The notes under the pieces: model-generated
What the model was told of the DNA's origin: nothing
Seen by the model: only the letters and a program-made list of their open reading frames with translations
Database searches by the model: none
DNA from: Halocaridina rubra
Taxonomy: Eukaryota; Arthropoda; Malacostraca; Decapoda; Atyidae
Assembly: GCA_037179515.1 (NCBI GenBank)
Contig: JAXCGZ010017665.1
Coordinates: 1-27,500, forward strand
Direction of reading: 5' to 3'
Length of the DNA: 27,500 nt
Shown: one piece after another, positions 11,479 to 22,414 of the stretch
How the letters are laid out: each line of letters opens with the position of its first letter
How positions within the stretch are numbered: the stretch's first letter is position 1
Position numbers and translations under genes: made by a program

Positions 11479-14268
11479 GATAAATTATTTTATTTTATGG
11501 GTATATGCAAAAATATTAAAATATTAAAAAAAAAAATTCTCAGTATTTTAATTTTTTTTATTGAAAAAAACGTATTTCATTATCTAATTGATAAAAAAAG
11601 TTTATTTATAATAAAATAGTAAAAAACATAAATTTAGATAGATAGATAGATAGATACGTTTATTGACCACCTCTTTTGAAAAGTATAATCTTTACAAAAG
11701 GAATATTTGGTCCAAATTACAATGAATAAATACAATAGATTTTGTACAATCATCAAATAAGTAAATGAATTTTAAATTAATATACATTGTACTAATAACT
11801 GAATGATATACGTACGTACAGTATAACTCACAGTATTGCATCATGCGAAATAGTGTTTGATAGCGTACAATGTATTGGGGTCGCAGCTACGTGAGCTAGC
11901 ATATATATTTATATTTCCAGTAGTTTCATGATTTTATTGATAAAAAAAATTTATTTCTTAGCCTAAGAATAATAAAACAGTAAAAAAATAGTTAGCAGTA
12001 TTGCACCACGTAAGATACGATACTGGTATCAGTGTTTCGGAAAACGCAAAGGCTCTCACCTACGTGACCTAGTGAATATTAACATTTTCAGTATATTATT
12101 GATAAAACAAGTATTTCCTAGCCTAAGAATAATAAAACAGTAAAAAATAGTAAAAAAAAACATAAATTTAGATATACGTACGTACAGTATAACTCACAGT
12201 ATTGCATCATGCGATATATGTAGTGTCCGATAGCTACGTGAGCTAGCATATACATAAATTTAGATATACGTACGTACGTACAGTATAACTCACAGTATTG
12301 CATCATGCGAAATAGTGTCCGATAGCTATGTGAGCTAGCATATATATTTATATTTCCAGTAAGTTCATGATTTTATTGATAAAAAAACGTATTTCTTAGC
12401 CTAAGAATAATAAAACAGTAAAAAATAGTAAACAGTATTGCACCACGTAAACTACGATACCGGTATCAGTTTTTCAGAAAACGCAAAGGCTCTCACCTAC
12501 ATGACCTAGTGAATATTAAAATTTTCATTATTTTATTGATAAAACAAGTATTTCCTAGCCTAAGATTAATAAAACAGTAAAAAATAGTAAAAAACATAAA
12601 TTTAGATTTACGTACATACAATATAACTCACAGTATTACATCATGCGATATATGGAGTGTCCGATAGCTACGTGAGCTAGCATATATATTTATATTTCCA
12701 GTAGCTCTCACCTACGTGAGATAGTTCATGTTTTTTTAACAATGCAGGAAGGGTTTATACAGTACGTAAACTTAAAAATAATTGTAAATGAGTATGTCAT
12801 GTAATAACCACTTCATTCACCGTAATTTTATCTATCACTTTCATATAAATTTACGTTGCATGCTGTTATTTATGAAGTAAAGGGTGGTTTGTTAATAGTA
12901 CAGGGAGGGTTTATACAGTGTAAACGTAAAAATATATTAAAATATCTATGTACATATAGGCTGATCCTACTCCGCGGATTTCCTTGGTTTGCGCCGGGTC
13001 CCGGAACCGCGATAAGGGGGTGAACACTAGTATGGAGTATATTTATTTTAAATCTAATTTTTTATATTAGTACCACATCCTTATGAAGCTAGTATAATGG
13101 CTAATGCAAAAAAAGAGATATATAACAGTTGGGCTTCATCATACTTTACCATCTTCAACCCTTCTTTGCCTAATTTATGACAGGTCAAAATTCAGTCATA
13201 AAGGGATTGCCGGCTTTTTAACCCCATAACCCTTTAGTTGACTCTTTCATCTCTTAGAGAATTCTATATTAACGTCACTTTCAAATAGTGATCCGTAGAA
13301 CTGAAATTTAGTATCAGTTTTCTAATCAATGATTTTTAAAATGTTAGAGGCTTCCGACCAATATAAGAGGAAGGAATAGCTGTGGAGGAACAACAGCAAT
13401 TATGATGACACCAAGAACTCTTGTATCCTTCTAAATGTATAACTAAATGATGACGACTTGTAGAGATACATACAGAGGCCCCAGAAAAACAAGACCACTC
13501 TGAGAAATAAGAAAAACGAAGTTCATAATAAAAAAGAGATGGCATACAAAGGTAATAAGAAGAAAACTTAAGAAAGTTTGTATGGTGAATATTTTGTCTG
13601 TGAACATAATGCAACCACAGACGAAATATCATGTCAAAATTAAGAAAATCCTACAAAGTTCACTGTTGTACCATTATTGAATTGCTGAAATATTCCAAAG
13701 ACATGGAATAAAACAAAGCACTCTTTAATTGATATGAAAATGAGAAATGAAAGGAAAGAATACCGTTTATTTGATTTATTTATGACTTTAATCCTATGTC
13801 ACTTTTGTAGTGTTGAATCTTTAGAGTCATAGATCTCTGAGGAAAATTCACTAAAGGTAGAATATTTAATTTCATTGTTTTCCCTCCGATGAGTTTTATT
13901 TTTTGCCACTAAGCAACTTTTGGAATGGTTGGGGTATTAAGAAACTGCTGACTCACTTTTGTTATTTTTACTATTTTGGTTACCCTCTTGTTTAGAGTGA
14001 GTCATGGTATAATTTGATGAAAATTGCATCCATACAGATGCAAGAGCTTTAATTCACATTACAAAGGAGGACCGAGTCAAACATGAATAAATACTATTAA
14101 ATATGTTTGGTATGATGAAACCTACTATTTCATCTCTTCCCTTCTTTAAGTTGTTGCCACTTTTCTGGCCTCAGTGAAATGTGGCATAATTTGAAGAAAT
14201 ATGGAAATTAATGCATTTTACTATTTACTTTTCAGCTTGTTCCTGGTGGTGCAGAAATAATAGACTAA
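9050..14268 (+). CDS. LSM5: U6 snRNA-associated Sm-like protein LSm5, three exons: join(9050-9086, 11167-11363, 14236-14268)
   Basis: LSm5 is a subunit of the nuclear LSM2-8 ring, which binds the U6 snRNA 3' end, and of the cytoplasmic LSM1-7 ring, which promotes decapping and mRNA decay. The spliced frame gives 88 residues; human LSm5 has 91. The N-terminus [12 protein letters not shown] leads into [19 protein letters not shown] (13-31). Sm1 continues through [17 protein letters not shown] (35-51) with the loop-3 DDFVN residues. The linker is [17 protein letters not shown], Sm2 is [15 protein letters not shown] (69-83), and the tail is AEIID. Asn-Gly in loop 5 replaces the canonical Arg-Gly, as in known LSm5 proteins. 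Splice sites G|GTAAAT...CAG|AA and ATG|GTAAGT...CAG|CT keep the frame. I see no break, so the gene is probably functional. Confidence 0.96.
9087..11166 (+). other. LSM5: LSM5 intron 1
   Basis: 2080 bases, phase 1, GTAAAT...TTTTGTATTTTGTTTCAG. Apart from a short dispersed repeat at 9808-9858 and two TTAGG-like copies near 9388, nothing was recognised. No exon of another gene is supported. Confidence 0.85.
9808..9858 (-). repeat. Short dispersed repeat, copy 2
   Basis: Reverse complement of the sequence at 6008-6057, matching over roughly 40-50 bases. It lies within LSM5 intron 1. Confidence 0.5.
11167..11363 (+). CDS. LSM5: LSM5 coding exon 2
   Basis: 197 bases encoding most of the Sm fold, from Leu14 to Met78. 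The acceptor TTTTGTTTCAG and the donor ATG|GTAAGT are both consensus. The open frame continues into the intron as a read-through artefact. Confidence 0.97.
11445..11477. repeat. Poly(T) tract, 33 bases
   Basis: An uninterrupted T run after CGCG inside the Tigger-like element. On the minus strand it would be a poly(A) tail-like run. Confidence 0.95.
11636..11775 (-). mobile_element. Possible LINE 3' tail with (ATCT)n end
   Basis: Read on the minus strand, the sequence ends AAAGAGGTGGTCAATAAACG followed by (TATC)n of about five units. It is preceded by AT-rich sequence with CTTTTGTAAAG. Tetranucleotide tails right after AATAAA-type ends are common for LINE insertions in arthropods. There is no coding remnant to confirm it. 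Confidence 0.38.
11800..12722. repeat. Higher-order tandem repeat, full unit about 350-370 bp
   Basis: Each full unit runs ATATACGTACGTACAGTA, then ACTCACAGTATTGCATCATG, GCTACGTGAGCTAGCATATA, CTTAGCCTAAGAATAATAAA, GGCTCTCACCTACGTGACC, and ends ACATAAATTTAG. Full or near-full units start near 11803 and 12267. A shortened unit of about 92 bases starts near 12172 and a partial unit near 12609. The sequence just left of the array (11571-11640) ends in the same ATAAATTTAG phrase, so an older unit probably lies there too. Many embedded palindromes (TACGTA, GCTAGC). Confidence 0.8.
14236..14268 (+). CDS. LSM5: LSM5 coding exon 3 (C-terminus)
   Basis: Acceptor TTACTTTTCAG, then [10 protein letters not shown] and stop TAA. 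It completes Sm2. The tail is a few residues shorter than in human LSm5 but keeps VPGG. Confidence 0.94.
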   Translation, partial: LVPGGAEIID

Positions 14269-14368
14269 AGTAGACTACCCTGGAGCATTACGCATACTTT
14301 TAAGTAATGGTGTATTTTGTACCATGCTGTGTATGCAAAGGTAAACACCAAAGTATTTGATGTTTATA

Positions 14369-14374
14369 AATAAA
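14369..14374 (+). terminator. LSM5: Polyadenylation signal for LSM5
   Basis: AATAAA about 100 bases after the LSM5 stop, followed by T-rich sequence. The 3' UTR probably ends near 14390. Later AATAAA words (for example near 15665) could be alternative sites. Confidence 0.6.
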
Positions 14375-14399
14375 TTGATTCTGTATAATATTTAGTATT

Positions 14400-16847
14400 C
14401 ATTAATTACTATTGTATAAGTAATCTAAAACTGGAGTGTTAGACAAGTTCACATTAGAATTTTTGATAATTCGTATTTAATCGTATTATGAGGTTAACTT
14501 GCATTAGAAAGGCGTTACTATTTATATTTTCCAAGTACAATGAGGTTGTATTTGAAATTGTGAAATTTGTAAGTTCTATTTGTTATGTTGAAGATTCTGT
14601 TGTTTGTATTTTCTGAGCCATGATATTACCTGTATTTCTTTTGTACTGTCCTCGTATATATTTTATAGTAAAAATTTGAAAATATATGTACCTATTATTT
14701 TTGCTATTAGAAACCACCGGCACTGAAGATGCTAGTCTCTGTATTGCATTTATTGCAAAAACGTAAAAATATGAAATAATGAGTGAATATGCCAAAGCAG
14801 TTCAATTTGAGTAAGTTTTGTTTATTTCCGTGCAAATCTTCTATTTAAGACTAACACACACTTAAACATTGTCACTCCATAACAAAATGATAAACGTAAT
14901 TGATGTGCTTCCAGGAAGTGATTGCATGATGTTGATCTGTAACTACTTTATCAGAAGAATTTTAGTAAGAAAGAACATTTAATGAATGAATTATGAAATG
15001 AGACTTGTAGTAAGGTTGTGCTTTGTTGAGGCATTTAAAGATTAGATACATACCTAGATTTATTGTCTTTAAATGGGCAGCCAGCATTAAGAAAGATGAT
15101 TAACAACAGCCAAGTGTTATTATGATATTTGAACACAAAAGTTGCTAGATTAAATTGCATTGTTAGGAATTTCATGGTAATTTGAATGTTGAGGTACTGA
15201 ATACAGTGTCACTTTTTTGCAACAAATAACCTTTGAAATTGGATTTAGAAATAGCAGTAGCTATTTTTCTGCTGTAGCGGAGAATAATTGGGGTGTTTTT
15301 GTCAAGGAGAATTCTTTGCAAAATGCACATGAGCTAGGCATATAAAATGGTATGTGAAAATTTACTGGCCATAACGGAAGGGATTCATCTACATAAGTAC
15401 CGTAGTTTTATGGTAAAAGTGTTGTGTAGTGACATGTAAAAAATTCAAATAGTTCTACGGTGGATTACATTTTTTGTTGGTTTTATGGGCTTGAGAACTC
15501 TTACCTTTAGCTTTATTATCTCAGTTTCTATATATTTTCTTAATATGTATTCTAATTATGAAGAGAAACAAATAGGGCAATTGCCCTCTTTATAGATTAC
15601 CTATTTAAATCGAAAATTCTATTATATAATGAGATTCATAATGGTACTTCTGTAAATATGACTTCAATAAACATGGTTTGACATCCTAGATTGATATGAA
15701 CGATTGATTTTCCAAGAGTCATGTTTGCTGAGCAGTGTAATACTGGTTATTTGTGTTAGCTTAGTGGTGATATCCTAGGTCTTCAGATTCCTACTCTAAT
15801 ATTGCTGCAGGTTATATTATTGTATATTTAATTGACTAATATCAGAAGAGATACCACATCTTGTTACTTGTTTTAATCAGGTTATTTTTCGCTAGACAGA
15901 CACTGCTTAGGATTGTGTTTGTTTGTGTAACTTCTGTTATTCAGTTTTATTTAGGCTTTCTTTATTATGACACTGGCCATAATTGTTTCTTTTTGTATGG
16001 TTATAATTGTTTCTATTTGAAATTTATTCACTCCATGTGGAAGCTTATTTTAAGAGTTGAGTTTGCTATCATGAATTGATGATATATTTCCAGTCATAAG
16101 TCCACAATTGTGAATTCTCATTCAAGTGTTGCCCTTTCATCTAGGAACTGCTTTGGAACTGAATTTTCCTATATCTTTGAAATATTTAATAATTGGGACT
16201 TATATATCGCTGTGTGCATGTATGCTTAACATCCCCTCCATCAGCAAAACCACTTGATTGATAGCTTTCATGTTATTATGTACTGTGTTCAGTATTATGC
16301 AGCCATACTTTAGCACTTTTATTGTGGACCTGGAGTGGCACCGTCTTTGGCGTATATCCACCTTGCAGAGGTGCAACTTGGAAGAGGAGCAGCAAATGAG
16401 GTCAAACTGCCACAACTAATGCTTGCCCTTCATGGAATTCGAGAACCTGGGAGAGTCTGTACAGCACATAACTACCTACCCCACCAACACATCATATGCT
16501 CCTTAGAGCTGTGTATGAATGCCCAGGATCATCAGTGGTCTTCCTTAGAAATTCATGGCTGAACGACCAGGCAGTATAGGGAAAACACTAACAATAATTT
16601 GTGGTTTGTTGCCTCTGAAGGTTCTCTTCCTCTTGACTGTTGCCTCTAAGTTAGGCAGCTCACTTCTTTCCTTTATGGATGTGGTTTTGCTTTAGAGGGA
16701 TTTCTTTTGCAAGTAATAGTTATGTGCTTTATCATAGCCGGATATTTCACTTGGCATAATGACATATGATCTTTGTATCCATGGCTTCAATATGTTTTGA
16801 TAGCAATCTTTTCTGTTTTCTGTATTGCTGTACAGTATATATATTCC
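14400..16847. other. Downstream of LSM5, no gene recognised
   Basis: About 2.4 kb of AT-rich sequence. 16335-16562 is locally more GC-rich and open on the plus strand (75 codons). It has no resemblance to a known family, no start context worth noting and no splice support; it may be an old retroelement piece or chance. Confidence 0.4.
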
Positions 16848-17036
16848 CTGCTGGCTAGTACAGTGGTAACGCGCTGGCTTCGCATTCACGAGGTCAAAAG
16901 ATCGGTTCCCGTCCAAGACCGAGAGTTTAAGCTGTTTACTGGCAGGAACTGCTGTGGTTGGACACCACAGTGGGGGGTTGGGGCTTGCCCTGGCTGACGA
17001 ATACCCATTGTATTGAAATGGAAATAAAGTTTGTTT
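16848..17036 (+). mobile_element. tRNA-derived SINE-like element, copy 2
   Basis: Same family as 5538-5747, opposite orientation: GCTAGTACAGTGGTAACGCG then CTGGCTTCGCATTCACGAGG, a degenerate B-box region GATCGGTTCCCGTCC, the GTTTAAGCTGTTTACTGGC body, and the terminus ATGGAAATAAAGTTT. Here the tail is only GTTTAG, so the (ATT)n tail of the other copy is lost. The open frames across it on both strands are artefacts. Confidence 0.8.
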
Positions 17037-19254
17037 AGTCCGTGTCATTTTCTTCAGGAGCAATGTGTGTTCCTTGGCCGTCCAAATTTTTTTATTTTTT
17101 ATTTTTTCTTAATTCCGGCTTTTTGTATTTGACCCTGCCTATTTTGCAGAAAAGCATTCTTCATGACCATCTTTGATACAGAGAGGTGGATATATTTAGC
17201 ACTTATTGTTAATTCGACTCTGTATTATTACAGTATTTTGTTTTGACATTAGCTTGATCTTGTTCGATCTTTGTTGCATGCTATTGCATGACTTGGAGCT
17301 AATGGTTATGATTAAAGAAAAACAAATAAGTATTATCTTTGTCTTGCTTTTTCGGTTGGCTCTGACCACTCTAGTGATCTCTGGCGGGAGATAATGATAT
17401 GTATGGAAATATTATTGTGTGTTACCTGGTATGCATAAATAAATTAGCATTATTCCTTAACCACTGCTGGATGTTAAAGGAAATGAATACTTTTACTTCA
17501 GACCAGTTAGCTGGGTAGTCAAAGAACTACATCTTTCATGTGTCATTACATTTAAATGAGAAATATTTTGATTAGGATGCGTTAACCCTTCGTCATGTAC
17601 AGTACACAGCTCCAGTCCTGTGACTTGCCCTTATCAGTCGTATTCTGTGATGTCCTTTCTTGGTCTTTCTACTTTTGTCTGCTATGAAACTGGAGAGTTT
17701 CTTTATCTCTGATATTGGCACTTCTTCCATCTAGATATAGTTGTCTGGTTTGGAACTGAAGTATTTCATAATTTCTTCTGGTTGTATCGCCTCCTCTTGC
17801 ATTATTTGGGCCTTCTTTTTAATTTACATTTTCATTATTTCGGATGTTATGCCGCCACTTATCTCTGCATAGCTTTCTGTTTACTTACATTTTTCCCTTT
17901 ATTTTCATTCATTCTCAAGTGATCCAAATTTACTGTAATTAGATAGACTGCTACCAGAATTGATTTTGGAGCATCTCAAAAGTAAAAAAAAAGTGGATAC
18001 GTATAACTTGCTTCTTAGATACTAAAATAAGGATTTTTGTAACATGAGAGAGCTAAGTAATGGACATATTTTTCCTTATAAATGCTCTAGATTGTGAAAA
18101 CCCTCTTACTTCATAGACCTTGTACATTTAGTGGTGTACTCGCTAATCTTGTTGGACTCACTTTTCTTGCTTTTCCCAAAATGGATCTGGAGAAGTGTGT
18201 GTGTGAGCTATTAAATCTCAGGTCCTCATTTACTTATTAGTTTGATAATTCTTTAAGCTTAAGAACACTTGATAGAGTAACTTTTCTTTTTTGTCTGTTA
18301 TTTTCTTGTCTGTTCACTCTCGGAAGAGGCCTCAATGAATGTGATATTGTGTATGGGATTATCATCATCGTGATTATAGAAATGTAAATCCTTTATTGGT
18401 ATAAATATCCCAAAAGTTATATGAGTAAAGTATTTAAAAATTTTAATAATCGTTTCTCTTGAAAATATTAATGTTCTAGCCCAATTGGGTTGTGTCTTCT
18501 GTCGCAGTTGTGAGTACTCTTCCATCATCGGGATGTGGCTATTCGTTTGATAAAAAATATATCAAAAGAATATGCAAAAGTAGTATTTGTTATGTTATTA
18601 TTTAAAAGATTGTTTTTTCTGTAGTAATAGCTTTTTGTTTATTCTTCTTCCTCAACAGGTAGGCTAATATAGAATTAAGAATCTCAGAGCATTATTTAGA
18701 AGCTTAGAGCTTGACAAACTATCAAATGTCTTTAATATTAAGGCCTCTTCATGAATCCAGATGCCAATACGAATCAATCGTCCAGACATGTAAAAGGTAG
18801 GTGAAATACATGATTACTAATGATAAGCACATATACACCATACCACAAGCACAGTATGATATTGGGCTAGTATACGAATATTTTCATACAATATAGGATC
18901 TTTATTTTCGTATCTCCAGGGTATTTCTTTACATATCTATTTTCAAGGATATGTGAAGGAAAAAAGCAGGTAAGATATTTTTCTGTTTGGGAACAGTGTT
19001 TTACTGGAAAAATTTATATTATGAATTTTACTGAAAATGTTTATTATAGTATGTAAAATGGATACAAGGTAATCAGTATTCACAAAAGTGAATAAAGAAG
19101 CTTCACTACTTGAGAACAACCGATTTATGAATATTCACAAATACAAACAAAAACTTACCCACTACTGTATCTGCCCATGCATTAATGTATGTAGTATTGC
19201 ACTGTACTGCATTATTACATTATAATTACTAAATCAAAATTCATTAATACTCTA
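17037..19254. other. Intergenic, no gene recognised
   Basis: About 2.2 kb without a supportable gene. A T-rich run lies at 17086-17110. A minus-strand open frame at 18298-18528 (76 codons) shows no domain or family I recognise and lies in plain AT-rich sequence. Confidence 0.4.
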
Positions 19255-19380
19255 TACAGTTTGGTCGAAGTACTGTACAGTACTGCATATGTATGTACTG
19301 TACAGTATTTTTTTTTTTATCTAAACCACTTACGAATGAACTTCTGGAACCTAACTCGTTCGTAAGTTGGGGAGTGTCTG
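19255..19380 (-). mobile_element. Terminal fragment of a non-autonomous DNA transposon (copy 2)
   Basis: On the minus strand the terminus reads CAGACACTCCCCAACTTACG, then AACGAGTTAGGTTCCAG, TTCATTCGTAAGTGG, an A run and TACTGTACAGTAC. The TACTGTACAGTA palindrome occurs twice here. The terminus is preceded by TA, as for TA-duplicating elements. It matches copy 1 at 2876-2978. The other end was not located. Confidence 0.5.
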
Positions 19381-20393
19381 TATTATGATATACCTTATAC
19401 CAGTTGCCCTGGCAAGGTGAAGGGTGTCTGATATATTTGGTCTTTCCTTGTGTTGCGAGCTACTCCCAATATACATAAATCAAGGAGTAATGGACCAAAA
19501 CAAAATCCAGAAATGATAGGGTTAGTGGGCCAATGGTGGTAATTACTATTGCTTAGGAAATATGCCAAATTATACTTCATGAATGATGAATTGCCAGAGT
19601 GTCACATTTAGGTCTATGAGGTTTATGGTGGGAGACTATATGTATTCCTCAGATGAAGTAATTTGTAATTGTTAATTAGTGTATCTGTGACCATGAGGTA
19701 AGGTCACTGGGATCTGAAGAAAAATTTTCCTTGACAAAATGACTAGTGAACCACCAATATAACTTATAACCTAACCTTATTTATGCATTGTAATAAATTA
19801 GTATCTAATTTCTGCAGTATAATAGGACATAATGCCTTAGAATACATTTTGCAAATACTGTATATACACGTAGTTAGATAATATACAGTTTTGATTTTGC
19901 GTATAACTAAACTAATTGAACTCGTGTGCTAAATATATTTTAGTTACTTATACAAATATTTTCTATAAATTTTACAGAAAATGAAATTTATTTTCAAGAG
20001 GGACTAAAATGATTATTGAACTTCGTTTTCTACTTTGCTACTTTTCCCTCTTTCTTTTTCTTCTTAATTACTGTTTTTCATTTTTCATTTTTTTTTCTTT
20101 TGTTCGTTGTCGTCGTCATTGTCTTCATTTTCTGCTTCATCTTCCTCTGCTGTCATCATCATCATCATCACTGTTATTCAAAATATGGAAGAGCCAGTTG
20201 AATGTATATAGTAATTTAAATATACCTGCATCAGAGACATGTGTGTTTTTAACATATATTTATGTAAAAGGAATATTATTACCTGCTCGTTCTCTCTACT
20301 CTGGAGATAAGTATGCAGATACGCTCGCTATTTTGTGTATTTTCAGTACGTGGTCCATATAACGTATTAACAAGATTTATGTGCTTCACACAC
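19381..20393. other. Intergenic, no gene recognised
   Basis: AT-rich with a pyrimidine-rich stretch at 20027-20170 that ends in a short (TCA)n run. The phenylalanine-rich open frames there reflect base composition. Confidence 0.45.
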
Positions 20394-20800
20394 ATAGTAA
20401 AGCTGGAAAAAGTTCAGAGACATGCCACGAAACTGGTGGCAGATATACGCAGTCTCAGTTATGAGGAGAGGCTGAGGTAATTAAACTTACCATCACTCGA
20501 AGCTAGAAGAATGAGTGGGATACAGTGACGGTTTTTATAGGGATCGATATTTTGATATGGATGGCACTACAATTAGAGGTCATAGTTTGAAGTTTCGTAA
20601 GAAAACTTTGCAGAATGTAAGGAAGTACTTTAGTGTAAGAGTAGTTGATAATTGTAATTCGCTAAGCGAGGAGGTAGTTAATGCTAACCCTATCCATAGT
20701 TTTAAGGACAAGTATGATAAGTATCACTAACTACAAAAATTAAACCAACCAGGAGACAGGGAGTTACGAGCGTGGAACTCTTTCTCGTAAACACAATTAG
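20394..20800 (+). pseudogene. CR1/L2-like LINE remnant, polyprotein C-terminus
   Basis: One frame gives KLEKVQRHATKLVADIRS then LSYEERLR, an in-frame stop, and LNLPSLEARRMSG. A second frame, offset after a deletion, gives TTIRGHSLKFRKKTLQN, VRKYFSVRVVDNCNSLSEEV, then VNANPIHSFKDKYDKYH and stop at 20728-20730. These are the standard blocks after the reverse transcriptase in CR1, L2 and Rex-type LINEs (usually LEKVQRRATKLV, LSYEERL, LNLPSLEYRR, FSxRVVxxWNSLPEEVV). The linker between YRR and the DMDGTTIRGHSL block is largely missing. It is a 5'-truncated dead copy; the 3' UTR may run to about 20800. Confidence 0.85.
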
Positions 20801-20819
20801 GTAATTGCAGGCATGCATG

Positions 20820-20823
20820 GGCG

Positions 20824-20897
<74 letters not shown>

Positions 20898-20908
20898 ATA
20901 TATATATA
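20820..20908. repeat. (GC)n-(AT)n microsatellite
   Basis: Four GC units followed by about 80 bases of alternating AT, with one phase slip near 20886. Confidence 0.95.
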
Positions 20909-20940
20909 CACAAGTACAAACTGTTAGCATACAGCACTAA

Positions 20941-21263
<323 letters not shown>

Positions 21264-21302
21264 TCTTTAGTTATCGTTTAGAATGTATGTTCATTTGTGT
21301 GA

Positions 21303-21342
21303 AATAATAATAGTAATAATTATAATAATAATAATAATAATT
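21303..21342. repeat. Imperfect (AAT)n microsatellite
   Basis: AATAATAATAGTAATAAT with interruptions, continuing as six AAT units. Confidence 0.85.
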
Positions 21343-21429
21343 GCTATTGTTTTGTGACAATATTTTTTCATTGTTAGGGGATGGACACTGATGAATTAAA
21401 GCTAGAGTATTAATGCTGAATGCTCTTAC

Positions 21430-21510
21430 TGTTGCCCTACCGTGGTCTCAACCATGGGTCCATCATTTCCCGAATCGAGCACTCTACCGGTTAAGCCATG
21501 GCGGTCCCCA
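21430..21510 (-). repeat. tRNA-like SINE head
   Basis: On the minus strand GGGGACCGCCATGGCTTAAC, then CGGTAGAGTGCTCGATTCGG, resembles a tRNA 5' half with an A box. The B-box position reads CATGGTTGAGACCACGG, diverged from GGTTCGANTCC. It is not a functional tRNA gene and is probably a SINE fragment. Confidence 0.45.
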
Positions 21511-21547
21511 AGAAATTGCTTATGGTAATAATGATAAAAAATAATAC

Positions 21548-21550
21548 TGG

Positions 21551-21582
<32 letters not shown>

Positions 21583-21583
21583 A
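21548..21583. repeat. (AAT)n microsatellite
   Basis: About ten to eleven AAT units. Confidence 0.92.
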
Positions 21584-22060
<477 letters not shown>

Positions 22061-22084
22061 ATGAGCGTGTGTGTGAAACATGCA

Positions 22085-22245
22085 TAGCCCTCTCCGGGAT
22101 TCGAACCTAATAGACTCTTAGTGTGCCAAGGTGCTACTAACTACTCCACAGGTCTAAAAGAAGAAGCAAGCGGCTGAGCTAAGAAATTAACGCATTCTTC
22201 TGAATGCTTTTGCTCATTTTACAGCTTCTTCCTGACCTCACACGT
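22085..22245 (-). repeat. tRNA-like composite repeat, copy a
   Basis: On the minus strand: GAGGTCAGGAAGAAGCTG, then AAAAGCATTCAGAAGAATGC, AGACCTGTGGAGTAGTTAG, and a perfect B box GGTTCGAATCC (22097-22107). It is homologous to copy c (22415-22625), in inverted orientation. The tRNA-like part is internal, preceded by about 90 bases of conserved leader. Confidence 0.65.
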
Positions 22246-22284
22246 GGCTTCGTTTTCGCATGCAATTCAAATTTCATGCTATAT

Positions 22285-22400
22285 AAGGATCAGTAAGGGT
22301 CAAACGCATTAGTATATGTGTAAACATGAAACGTGATATGCCCCTTGCCGGGATTCGAACCTATGACACATTATTGCTGTGCCAAAGCGCTACTAACAAC
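22285..22400 (-). repeat. tRNA-like composite repeat, copy b (B-box half only)
   Basis: On the minus strand: TTAGTAGCGCTTTGGCACAG, then AGGTTCGAATCCCGGCAAGG (B box at 22351-22361), then GGCATATCACGTTTCATG. It shares its tail with copy c but lacks the leader. Confidence 0.6.
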
Positions 22401-22414
22401 ATTAACGAAGGTAT

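Larger units (their letters stand above)
11392..13030. mobile_element. Pogo/Tigger-like non-autonomous element, expanded by internal repeats
   Basis: The left end CAGTGTTCCCCCGGTTATTC (then GCGTTTCTTGG) and the right end read inward, CTAGTGTTCACCCCCTTATC (then GCGGTTCCGGG), are imperfect terminal inverted repeats flanked by TA. GC-rich termini with TTAT(T)CGCG and TTCC words resemble those of Tigger/pogo elements. Near the right end AGGGAGGGTTTATACAGT is present at 12903, with a diverged copy at 12750. The interior holds a T33 run, a possible LINE tail and a tandem array, with no transposase. The family name is inferred from the termini only. Confidence 0.55.
11364..14235 (+). other. LSM5: LSM5 intron 2
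   Basis: 2872 bases, phase 0, GTAAGT...TTACTTTTCAG. Its first 1.7 kb is a transposon-like block (11392-13030). The remaining 1.2 kb has no recognisable gene; a minus-strand open frame at 13336-13632 has no family resemblance or codon signal. Confidence 0.9.

Noticed and set aside
11151..11483. Single-exon reading of LSM5 ending in polyphenylalanine
   Set aside because: The frame runs through the GTAAGT donor into a poly(T) tract; the spliced form with VPGG in exon 3 is clearly right.
18298..18528. 76-codon minus-strand open frame
   Set aside because: No domain, family resemblance or splice context; AT-rich background.
20009..20362. Plus-strand open frame with hydrophobic N-terminus, possibly a membrane protein
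   Set aside because: The hydrophobicity comes from a T-rich pyrimidine stretch and a (TCA)n run.
22097..22107. tRNA genes at the perfect B boxes near 22.1, 22.35 and 23.6 kb
   Set aside because: The 5' halves are irregular and the units belong to a repeated composite family.
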